A stretch of 62,500 nt of DNA, from contig CM022669.1 in assembly GCA_012295275.1 (NCBI GenBank), forward strand, positions 3,596,494 to 3,658,993. Reading direction: 5' to 3'. Below are positions 44,618-62,500 of the stretch, piece by piece. The position numbers and the translations under genes are program-made. The DNA comes from Chrysomallon squamiferum (lineage: Eukaryota; Mollusca; Gastropoda; Neomphalida; Peltospiridae). The first letter of the stretch is position 1. Each line of letters opens with the position of its first letter. The notes under the pieces were generated by a model. It worked only from the letters and a program-made list of their open reading frames with translations. It did not search any database and was not told the DNA's origin.

Positions 44618-45538
44618 CTGGTCAAAATAATAAATAAATAAATGTAAAAATAATAACAGCAACAATAACAACACTCTAATGCTGAATACATAAATGGATA
44701 AAATTGATTAATAATGATGATAATAACAATTATATAAATTAATAAATAATAATAATAAATATATAAATTAATAATAATAAAAATAATAGTAATGATGATG
44801 ATGATGATAATGATGACAAAAAGTAAATTTTGGTGACCTTAAATAACAAAAAAAATGTGTTTATGTTAACGACATTAATGACAATAAATATTAGTAAAAA
44901 CAAAAATAGTAATAATAAAGAAAATAATAAAATAATGATCTTTGTATATCAATGTAATTATTTTTATAATATAATAAATGTATTAAAAAATCTTGCTGCT
45001 GGCATTAAATAGACAAGTATTAAAGAAATATTTTCTTAAAATCTTTCAAAGACACATATCAAATGTACTAGATCATTTAACATACCAGACATAACTGGAT
45101 CCAGATATACAAGGGAGAGATCATAATTTATGATCCACCTTACATCAAGCTAATATTCTAACCACCAGACTACACTAGATGTAAATATATAAAGTTAATA
45201 CTAACCAGCTAGTGTAATTAGTTTTGGTGTAAAAACCGTCTGTTGACAAACCAAATGATATATTCAGGGAGTGTTTAGCTACAGTTTTTGTAAACAGTAT
45301 GTGTCCTAGGAAAGCATGTATGATGCTGTTCGTCAGCTGGTCTGTCATGTTTCTTATATCCCCAAAGTTGTATTGCCTGACATTGGTGGCGACCTTTCTC
45401 GACCTCGGTGTGTCTTTGTAACACACTGGTTTCCACTGCAGGAACGACCTCAACCTCCCATCACCTGACCCCATTGATAGATCCACTATCTGATAACAGC
45501 AACAATAATAATAAATAACAACAACAACATACAACAAC

Positions 45539-45614
<76 letters not shown>

Positions 45615-46294
45615 GTAATAGTAATAGTAATAAGAATAAGAATAAGAATAACAATTATCAAAAAGCATGAAAGTTAATAATATTACACACACAGTGTAAT
45701 ATTATGAAATGAAAACTCTCGACAATATTTCTGGCATAATTTTTATATTTTTTTATTTATTTTTCTACAGGGTGTTGGATATAAAAGGTTATCAGAATGT
45801 GTAAGATAATCTTAAGATTGAAATCTCAGATGCTGTCATTAGCAAATATATTATGAAGGCATAAAATAGCATTTCTTAAACACAGTGAAGTTATCATTTC
45901 TTTGCAGTTGCATAAATTTTTAACAAGAATGCCCTAGAAAAGCCAAAAAGAACAAAGCCCCCAAAACGTGTTCAAACTGTTTGATGTAATACATAAAACT
46001 TCCTAAAGTGTCCCTGTACCTGGATAATTTAGTTTCTTGTGTCTGCAGGAGACACATGACACACTGAGAAGATGCTTATCTCACATAACACACAGTGTGT
46101 CCTATCTTATATAAAGTTCTTTTTAAAAATAAATCTGTTTTACAGAGTTCAATGGAATAGTAAATAATTTTAATAATCAAATATAAGCAATCCTGTCACA
46201 TTCAAACATATTCAGAATGATATATCCACTCTTTCTGCAAAATAGTTTAAATATTATATTCTTTATACTATGCAACTATTCAAGGCTAAATGTA

Positions 46295-46348
<54 letters not shown>

Positions 46349-49196
46349 TTTAATTATTATTTTTTTTAGATATATATAAATAATTATTATTATTAACTCA
46401 TTGTCTTACTCTAAAAACTCCAGGAGAGTATTCGTCATCAATTGACTTTGTTTCGTCCATCTTAAAGTCGTCTTTTGTGTTGTTACTGAACAGAGCCATT
46501 TCCAAGGCGAAGCGAGACTTGGTGAATGCAGGTTTCACACTGTTTATTGTGAAATCAAACTGAGACGTGTTCTGTGTGAACATCAAGTGAGGTAGAAGAC
46601 TTTCCCGTCCATCACCACCATAAACTCTAAACTGTGAACAAACAGTAAAAACAGAACTGAAATCATTTTACTTCATAGCAGAAAAAAAAACATCCACGAG
46701 ATTCTCCATTTTAAACTCAGCAACTGGATAAGACAAGTGTTTGTTATTAATGAATAAATGTAGCATCACCAAAGCACAAGATTTATTGAGAACCGTATTA
46801 AACAGAGTACATATGTGGAATAATTCTGACAAAATTAAGAGACTTAATCTTTAGTCTTTGCTTTGTAGGAGTTTTTTGTACAGACTAGAAAACAATGAAC
46901 TATTTATCTAACAGTAGTAGTCAAAAATGGTGGAATTATTCCTATTTTCTGGAGTATTATTATTTTCTAAATGTTCCCATATCAAGTAAAGATTTAAAAT
47001 TTGGTGATAAAAAAACCCACTTTGTACTGCCTAGTTTTGTAGAAGGAAAACTACTAAAAAAAACAGTAGTAAAGATGTAAGTAAATACTTAAATATTTGG
47101 TGAATAATCAATTGTTTCTAACAAAATAACATCTGCCCAACAAATATTTATTTACTGTCCAGCTAAAACATACTATTACAAAATAACAAAAGTACTCACA
47201 GTGAAGGTTAATGAGGGGTTTTTTGTTTTGTTTCCATGCTGAGATTCTTTAGGCAAATCAGTGCAGTTAAAAACAAATCCAGTTGTTCCGTCTGTCAGTT
47301 TGCGCACTTTCATCCACTTCATTGATGAAAACAGTCTGTTGTTCCTCTCTGTGCTGTTCCAGAGAGGGTAGCTGTTCATATCTGCAGTGTCTTCTGCATC
47401 ATTGTATTCCAACAGCTACAGAAAGAAGAAATATATATAAAAAAAAAAATTAATAAAAAAATAAAATAAAATATATTCAAACCAAGGATTGAAATATAAA
47501 AAAGACCTCTCATTCTTAATGACTTAAACTGTAAAAACTTTGTCATTTTATAAAACAGTCACTGAGAATTTTTACACAAATGGCATATGTTGATTTTATC
47601 TACTTTCAAGATGCATTATTGGTTGTGACATTAACCTTGACTATTGACAGAGTATAATAATCCAAAATAAGCTTGTAAAATTATGTGGAGGTTGAATCTT
47701 TCTGTCATATGATTGTTACATGTATAGTAACAAAACTCAAAATGACAGACTAAGCAAATCATAACAATGTTGACATATTTTCAATCAGACGTTTCTTGGG
47801 GGGGGTTGAGGTTTTTTTTTTTTTTTCAAACATAATGTAAAGAAAAAGAAAATACTCCATATATTCTCCATAAGCTGACTATCGCATCATCATAATTTCA
47901 GAAGGTAAGAATCATCTAAACAATAATTTATTAACATTTATTTAAGGCATATATCATAGTGCCAAAAGTACTATGTCAAAATAAAAGACCTCATACATTT
48001 ATATATTCTGTTGTAACTGATTTTTTTCACTACTAATATTACCTGTTGAGAAAAAAAATTAAAAAAAATAAAAAGATTTTTAAAACTAGTTGTTGTTCAA
48101 CATTTTATTCATTATATCATCACATATTACTATCCTTTTTGTTGTTATGATTAACACTGAACACACCTTGGTAAAGATCATCCCAAATGAATACAAAATA
48201 TTCCCTTTTCCTGATAATGATAAAGCATCTGAATTGTTTGAACTGTTCAAAAGTTTGTTCCAGTTGACCTCAAGGTTCATGTTTCCTGGACTTGTTTGAA
48301 TGACAAAGACTGCTGGAGTGTGGATTGTGCTGAAAACGTAGTGCAAGTCATCAGTTTCCCCACTGGCTCGAATGTAAACCAGATTGGAAAAACTTCCATT
48401 GATTCCTTTTTCACATTCATCAAATGTACAGTTTGGATTCAGCTGCATCTCCAGCTAAAAGAAAATTTTTTTTTTTTTTTAGATAGAATATATTTTTATA
48501 ATTTTAAAAGTCCAATAAATATAGAGGAAATAATTTTTGTCATTTCTGGGTTAATTTTAAAAAAAACCCTGTTTAAGTTATAAGAAAAAATATGAATATT
48601 TATATATAATTAATATATATATGGCAAGAGATTTTTATTTTTATTTTTTTTATTTTTTTTTTTTTAAATACAATTATTAAATGTTTGAAGTAACTGATGA
48701 ATGTATGTATGGTTTATAATTAATGAATTTCAATATATTCCATAGGAAGGATAATCTGTAGACTTTCACACACTGGATAAATTTTTATAATTATGATTAT
48801 TATTTATTTATTTACTTATTTATTTATTTATTTTGTTAAAAAAAAAAGATTTAACAAGCAATTATCACTTAATCTACTTATTATAAAAAACTTAAAATGT
48901 GCAAAATCTAAAAATATTCATTTACATCATTAGAAATCCTCAGGATTTGAAGTTGAAGCTTGTTTTTAAAGGGAAGTGTGCCAAATATTGAATATCTTTT
49001 TGTTAAGACATAACATCCATTTTGTACTGGTAGTAATTATGATAAAAATTAAAATGATTATGTATTCCAAAAGAAAAACGTTAAAAGATTTGAGTTTATT
49101 AAAATTATACTTGTAAAATATAAATGACATGATAAAATATTAATGATAAATTCCCATTTCTACTGAGCATGAAAATAATAATACATATAAATATTT

Positions 49197-49268
<72 letters not shown>

Positions 49269-49435
49269 ATACAATGTACATACCTTAACAGTATTTTGTT
49301 GTTTTATTGAAAATGTAAGAAGTTAATAGGTATTCGGATAAAAACTTAAGAACTAATACTAATAGTACTAACTAGCGAACTTGAGGAAGGAAACAACTGA
49401 ACCGGACAAGGAAATAAAGCGACAAACTTTTCATT

Positions 49436-49487
<52 letters not shown>

Positions 49488-49581
49488 CAATACTAACCTT
49501 TCGTTGTCCATACGCTGTTACAAACGACACATACGCCAACAGAGAAAAGAGGGATATAAAAATCCCACCAACAGCCACCAT
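44473..49581 (-). CDS. GLMP: Glycosylated lysosomal membrane protein (GLMP/NCU-G1), six exons
   Basis: GLMP is a heavily N-glycosylated type I membrane protein of lysosomes. In mammals I recall it as the partner of MFSD1, protecting that transporter from lysosomal proteolysis. Coding exons on the minus strand are 49581-49498, 48454-48167, 47415-47200, 46631-46410, 45489-45206 and 44617-44473. All junctions are GT/AG and in phase, giving 412 residues as read (I recall about 406 in human). Residues 1-24 form a signal peptide. Family landmarks are LHYVFSTIHTPAVFVI, a later EVNWNKLL, SIDDEYSPGVFR (259-270, near human SIDDEYAPAVFQ), FLQWKPVCY, and a single transmembrane segment at about 379-407. 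Many Asn sequons are present. The C-terminus as read (ICVKNDVE) lacks the tyrosine sorting motif of the family. A one-base frameshift in an A5 run probably explains this (see findings). The start fits the signal peptide and the CLEAR-like promoter just upstream. Confidence 0.93.
45206..45489 (-). CDS. GLMP: GLMP exon 5
   Basis: 94 codons plus two bases after TTATCAG|ATAGTG. It contains FLQWKPVCYKDTPRSRKVA, SIIHAFLG and LNISFGLST, each alignable with human. The donor GCTG|GTTAGT splits a Trp codon. Confidence 0.92.
45537..45645. repeat. AAT microsatellite in GLMP intron 4
   Basis: (AAT)n followed by AATAGT and AATAAG variants, starting 47 bases upstream (in gene direction) of the exon 5 acceptor. 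Confidence 0.95.
46294..46348. repeat. ATT microsatellite in GLMP intron 4
   Basis: About 18 ATT units, about 60 bases beyond the exon 4 donor. Confidence 0.95.
46410..46631 (-). CDS. GLMP: GLMP exon 4
   Basis: 74 codons after TTCACAG|TTTAGAGTT. It carries the family signature SIDDEYSPGVFR and ends AGA|GTAAGA. Confidence 0.92.
47200..47415 (-). CDS. GLMP: GLMP exon 3
   Basis: 72 codons after CTGTAG|CTGTTGGAA, beginning LLEYND as in human LLEFDS. It ends PSLTFT before GTGAGT. Sequons are at NST, NCT and NKT. Confidence 0.9.
48167..48454 (-). CDS. GLMP: GLMP exon 2
   Basis: 96 codons after acceptor TTCTTTTAG|CTGGAG. It contains NLVYIRASGETDDLHYVFST, matching the conserved LLHIRA...LHYVWS block, and several NSS/NNS sequons. 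Donor AAG|GTGTGT is weaker than the others but phase 0 and conserved in position within FTK. Confidence 0.9.
49201..49267. repeat. GA microsatellite in GLMP intron 1
   Basis: (GA)n of 67 bases. Confidence 0.95.
49438..49486. repeat. AAT microsatellite in GLMP intron 1
   Basis: About 16 AAT units, 12 bases from the exon 1 donor. Confidence 0.95.
49498..49581 (-). CDS. GLMP: GLMP exon 1 (signal peptide)
   Basis: 28 codons starting MVAVGGIFISLFSLLAYVSF, a typical hydrophobic signal peptide. Donor AAAG|GTTAGT, phase 0. An AAT microsatellite begins 12 bases into the following intron. Confidence 0.9.
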
Positions 49582-49606
49582 TTTGTCACCATCAAATGAC
49601 TTTCGA

Positions 49607-49628
49607 TCATGTGACTCGAATCACGTGA
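49607..49628. promoter_or_regulatory. Two CLEAR-like E-boxes at the GLMP start
   Basis: TCATGTGAC (49607-49615) and TCACGTGA (49621-49628) lie 26-47 bases upstream of the GLMP ATG. TCACGTGA is the core of the CLEAR consensus GTCACGTGAC bound by TFEB/TFE3/MITF, which drives lysosomal genes. Their closeness to the start codon suggests a core-promoter position. Confidence 0.6.
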
Positions 49629-49880
49629 ATATGCGGTAGCTTCAACTGGTTTTTAATTCAGGAAGTAACAAATTATGTTGGTTTCTGTTAAAGCTACCGT
49701 ATGGAATGTGAATCCCCGTTTTTTTCAGTTATTATGTATTCAGTTTATTTCCAGCTACTTGTTTCATATATTTTATTCGCTATTTATCACTGTCGAAGGA
49801 TAAAATGAAAGTTTCGTGCTTTGACAACGTCTCATATTAGCATGATATTTGTAAATTATCATTATTATTATTATTATTAT

Positions 49881-49918
<38 letters not shown>

Positions 49919-49953
49919 ATGGTATTTTTTTTTTTTTTTTTTTTTTTTTTTAA

Positions 49954-50113
49954 TGAATTAAAATAATGATTAAAACAATTTAGATTTCCATTTTAAGCTA
50001 TTATTATTATTGTTGTAATTAAATAATTACATTAATCTCTCCGGGGACAGGAAATAATTGTTTAAAAAAAGAAGAGAAAAACGTCAACAATTAAATGACG
50101 TCACAGGTTTGTA
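49954..50113 (+). repeat. Dispersed ~160-bp repeat, copy A
   Basis: This segment is the reverse complement, with scattered differences (roughly 85 percent identity by eye), of 54434-54590. Shared blocks include AAAACAATTTAGATTTCCAT, then TTGTTGTAATTAAATAATTA, and TGACGTCACAGGTTTGTA at the right end. It is preceded by a poly-T. Confidence 0.88.
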
Positions 50114-51007
50114 CCGCTGAGTTGTTTTTGCCGAAATCAGACGGTAAAAATATCTAAAAGAAAAAAGCTTCTAACTAGGTAAAGTTTTATTATTTCTTTT
50201 GTAATTTAGATAAAAATTATTTTATTTAATATTTCTCATAGTTATTTTTGCTTGTATTCTGTATTGCTAAGTGTCTGAACGTAAACATTTGTTAGCAAAC
50301 ATGAAAGCCTGTGTTATGTATTACAATAGTGTCCGTAGATATATGTATACATGTTTAATGTGGATATACGTGATGTGTGTATGTGTGTGTGTGTGTTTAT
50401 ACTACAATGCTTGTGTGTATATGCTAGGGTGTGTGCGCATGGACATATTAATACAAACGAAAAATGTATATATATATATATATATATATATGAACATATA
50501 TATGAACATAAGTTATGTATTGATATGTATGCATATATGCTTGTATATATATATATATATGGACGTTTCATGTGCATATATATGTGTGTAATGAATGCAT
50601 ATGTATGTATTAATATTTTCATGTTTGTATGTATATAAATACAGATGTGTGGATGGACTGATGCAATGATTGATAGACAGATAGATAAACAGATGTGCGG
50701 ATGTTTTGAGAGGGAAAAACATAAAGTGCAAGAAAAACGGTGGAAAATAGAGTTCAGTCCCTTACACCAGCGTTTTTAAAATAAAAAATAAATAAATAAA
50801 ACAAAACAAATTGAACAGTCTTCAGTATCTAAATTTTATTTCAATTCGTCATTAATCTTCTGATAATTTTTTATTTTGAGGTTTTAACAATGTCAGCGTG
50901 ATAAAATAATAACAACAGTAATAATTACGACAACAGGAGTACCTGCAGCAGCACTAGCAGCAGCAGCAGCAACAACGACAACGACAACGACAACAACAAC
51001 AACAACA

Positions 51008-51046
<39 letters not shown>

Positions 51047-51435
51047 GTAAAGAAAAATCATATAAAAATCAACCCCACAAAAAATCATTTTGGTTAAACA
51101 CTAATACACAGTGCATACAGTCGATCCACTTAATATATTCAGTTTTCATCCTGAATATCGATGCAATCAATACCAGGAGAATGTTAATATTATATAAATG
51201 CACAGGAATTTTTTTTATTTTTTTTTTTTTTTATGATGATGAGGGAGATAAAAAAATATTCAAGATGTTTATATAAGTCTTCATACTTCTACATAAGTAA
51301 TCTACAACACAAATATTTGTGGTGGAAGAATAAACTATAAAAATCAAGAAATGTCCAAAACAAAATATTTGTAAAATAAACTAAAAATAAATCAAAAATC
51401 TGTCCAAACAAATATTCAAAAAATAAATAAAAATA

Positions 51436-51507
51436 AATAAAAATAAAATAAAATAAAATAAAATAAAATAAAATAAAATAAAATAAAATAAAATAAAATA
51501 AAATAAA
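51436..51507. repeat. AAAAT pentanucleotide array
   Basis: About 14 AAAAT units followed by TTAA repeats. Confidence 0.95.
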
Positions 51508-51735
51508 TTAATTAATTAATTAATGCAACCGTTTCTATTATTGTCTTGTTGTTATTATTATTATTATTATTATTATTTTATTTTTTAGTAGTAGCAGCAG
51601 TTTAGTAGTTGTAATAGTAGTAGTAGTAGTAGTAGAAGTAGTAATGGTTGTTGTCGTAATTGTAAATCAGGAGCAGTGCTTTTGTTCCAAATTTAAAGTT
51701 AATAGTATTTTGTTTAACGATGTATATTATATGCA

Positions 51736-51738
<3 letters not shown>

Positions 51739-51782
<44 letters not shown>
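51739..51782. repeat. AT microsatellite
   Basis: Uninterrupted (AT)n of about 44 bases. Confidence 0.95.
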
Positions 51783-51786
<4 letters not shown>

Positions 51787-52749
51787 TCATTATTATCCAT
51801 CAGAAACAAAAATGCCAAACTAAAACCAAACCAAAACAAACGAATTACAACAAAACAACAGAACCGTTAAAATTATTTTTTAAAGAAAATATAAATATAA
51901 ACATAAATAAAATTAAATAAATAAAGAAATTTCATTATAAACAACAAAAAAAAAAAAAAAAAAAAAAAAAAGAAAGAAATAATAAATTTTGGCATATCTT
52001 CCATTTAGTGACAGAGTGCGGTGTAGGTCTACATTTTCTGCCTGTAAAAAAATGTTTTATCGTGTCGCAAATATATGGCAAATCAACAAGTAACGAATTG
52101 AAGCTTTTATCGTTATTCAAGCAGAGAACTCGAAATCTTTCAGACTGTCCTGCAGACATCGTAAACCTGTTAAACACACTCTTGATTAATCGCTACATTG
52201 ATCCATTTGAAAACTGTCCATCTTCTTTAACAGCATCGTTTGATAATCTCCAGTGACTGTAAAACTAGCTGAACAGTACATCAGATAATTTCAAGAAAGG
52301 GCAAGACGCGTCGTATCATAATAATAAAAATACTCTAACAAAACATTACGTTACGCCTCATGTCCATCAAGAGCTAAGTTGGTATCATAGAGAGGTTATT
52401 CTTAACTACATTTTATTCCTTAATATTGTCGGATTCTTAATACAGGCTTGTACAAAATCGATTAGTGTTGATACCGACATTACCTCTTTCGGTGCTTTTA
52501 GTTTTACACAGAGAGAAGCGGTTGCCTGTGAACGGAAATATCTACACGTTATTTCGACAGACTCTAGACAAGTTCATGGATTTCTGACGGACGTAACTGG
52601 AAGTCATAGAAATTCCCGATAGGATTTCTCTCCGACAGTCAGTTGGCGCATTCCTAAAACCATATTCGTTCTGACAGGATTATATTCGGCCACCTGACAT
52701 CAAAGAAAGCGTGAAATTGTTGGTTAAAAAGAGAGTGGAAAGAAAAGAA

Positions 52750-61094
<8,345 letters not shown>

Positions 61095-61235
61095 AAAGAA
61101 AAACAACCCAAAACAATAAGATAAAATAAAAAAATAATAATAAAAAGAGAGAGAGAGAGAGGGGGGGATTTGACCATAAAACGTAATAAAATATTTAAAA
61201 AAAAAAGAAAAAAGAAAAAAGAAAACAGAATGATA

Positions 61236-61412
61236 TGTAAGTGTACCGACCAGCCTATTGAAAATAAACTAAACTAAAATTTTAATCTTTTTTTTAATCA
61301 AACAAAGCATCGTCGGCCTACAAAATGCTTTTCAATAGCATGCGCATAAAATATTTCTGAGAATGTTTGAAAAATATTTTTATAAACAACCACATAGCTG
61401 AACAACTACTAT

Positions 61413-61467
<55 letters not shown>

Positions 61468-62273
61468 GCTACTACCACTACTGGTACTGTTATTACATCA
61501 CATATTTAGACAGTTTAAACGCTGTTACTGTAGTTACTTTCTTTTTACTGTATACTTGTCTAATACTTTGTAGAGCTTATTGTAGCTTTGTTTACTTCTT
61601 ACGAATTTCCAGCCAATATTATAGCAGCATCGGTGTTTTTAATTTAGTTTACATGCACCAGATTGAAACCGTCTGAAGGCAGTTCATTATTACTTTCGTG
61701 TTTTTCTAATTTCATGCTATTGTTTTTCAAGATTTTTTTTTTTTTGATTTTATTTCTCTGAGCTCATTTTTATTTCACGGTTTTCTTGGCCGACATTTCA
61801 AGTTTTTTGTTTTTTAAGTTCCTGCAATTACTTTTTAGGACCCTTCAGCACGTTATGGTTGTCAGCAAAGCGAACGTTTGTTGAGAAAACTTTTTTTTTT
61901 TTTTTTTATTTAGTTATTATTAAGAAACTGGTGTTTACTGATTTCAAATGTTTTTTTTTGCAGAAAAAACAAAAGATCTAGATAAATGTTAAAAGTTTAT
62001 TTGATTATTATTATTATTATTATTATTAGTAGTAGTAGTAGTAGTAGTAATATATAAAGATAAGTACTCTTTAATAGCGTCAGTATATGATAGTATTTCA
62101 AAACGAAATACCACCAAACGGTTGCATTAAACTTAAAAACTGAAATGTTTAAACTGAAAAGGCGATACATTCCTATATAAATGTAACATTACCAACGAGA
62201 CCGTAACAAGTTCTTTTTTAAAACGTAACGTGATTTTGAAATCTCGATTATGTCATTATCAGACTTTAACAAA

Positions 62274-62368
<95 letters not shown>
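61236..62368 (-). repeat. Right arm of ~1.1-kb inverted repeat
   Basis: It begins TGTAAGTGTACCGACCAGCC and ends in a CT tract (62277-62368), mirroring the left arm over its full length. It begins 142 bases after the receptor stop codon, so it overlaps or closely follows the 3' UTR. Confidence 0.95.
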
Positions 62369-62370
<2 letters not shown>

Positions 62371-62500
62371 GTGTCCTCATATTCATTAATTTTTCAAAAT
62401 CTTGACGACATCTTCATTCTGAAAACCTTTCTCCAAAGGTTCCATGAATCTGTTTCTGAGTCAATGTTTCTGAGTCATTCAGTGAGCTTTCTGAAGCATG

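Larger units (their letters stand above)
49629..52749. other. Divergent intergenic region between GLMP and the receptor gene
   Basis: It holds a TAG run (49883-49918), a poly-T, dispersed repeat copy A (49954-50113), and AT/GT-rich sequence (50340-50640). CAG/CAA/AAT triplets (50948-51047), an AAAAT pentanucleotide array (51436-51507), a further AT run and a poly-A follow. From about 52500 to 52749 the sequence is non-repetitive and probably contains the receptor promoter and 5' UTR. The overlapping opposite-strand frames at 51935-52256 match nothing I recognise. Confidence 0.5.

Noticed and set aside
51935-52256. Overlapping opposite-strand frames of about 80 codons as a possible exon or transposase remnant
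   Set aside because: Neither frame matches a family I recognise, there are no clear splice sites, and the start is next to a poly-A tract.

Overview
This is an animal nuclear genome window, most likely from a mollusc. The evidence is intron-split genes with GT/AG junctions, an AT-rich base composition (about one third G+C by eye), a very heavy load of microsatellites, and two fragments resembling SINE sequences I recall as common in molluscan (notably gastropod) genomes. The species cannot be named from sequence alone.

Three protein-coding genes are supported. (1) On the minus strand at 12463-13316 lies the first coding exon of an HCN-type (hyperpolarization-activated, cyclic-nucleotide-gated) channel. 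It ends in the conserved HCN domain at a perfect splice donor. The rest of the gene must lie left of the window, so most or all of positions 1-12462 is probably its first coding intron. A possible 5'-UTR exon lies near 17.1-17.45 kb. (2) On the minus strand at 44473-49581 is a complete six-exon GLMP (glycosylated lysosomal membrane protein, NCU-G1) gene. Its start is preceded by two CLEAR-like E-boxes, and its last exon appears to carry a one-base homopolymer frameshift that removes the lysosomal sorting tail. (3) On the plus strand at 52750-61094 is a complete six-exon nicotinic acetylcholine receptor alpha-type subunit of 466 residues, with an intact Cys-loop, aromatic box, vicinal cysteines and cation-selective M2. 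GLMP and the receptor are divergent, with 3.2 kb between their start codons.

Layout: 1-12.4 kb is the HCN intron, with a decayed minisatellite that becomes five exact-length 47-bp units, a pogo-like MITE and many microsatellites. From 12.4 to 17.5 kb are the HCN exon and its upstream region. From 17.5 to 44.4 kb is a gene-poor stretch with two further decayed minisatellites, two SINE fragments, and long GA, CA, ATAC and AAT tracts. From 44.4 to 49.6 kb is GLMP, from 49.6 to 52.7 kb the divergent intergenic region, and from 52.7 to 61.1 kb the receptor. The last two receptor exons sit in the loop of a roughly 1.1-kb inverted repeat (58002-59198 and 61236-62368). That structure is the most unusual in the window.

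The genes are not a functional cluster: two encode ion channels of excitable cells and one a lysosomal membrane protein. Nearly all other open reading frames are translations of microsatellites and are not reported as genes.
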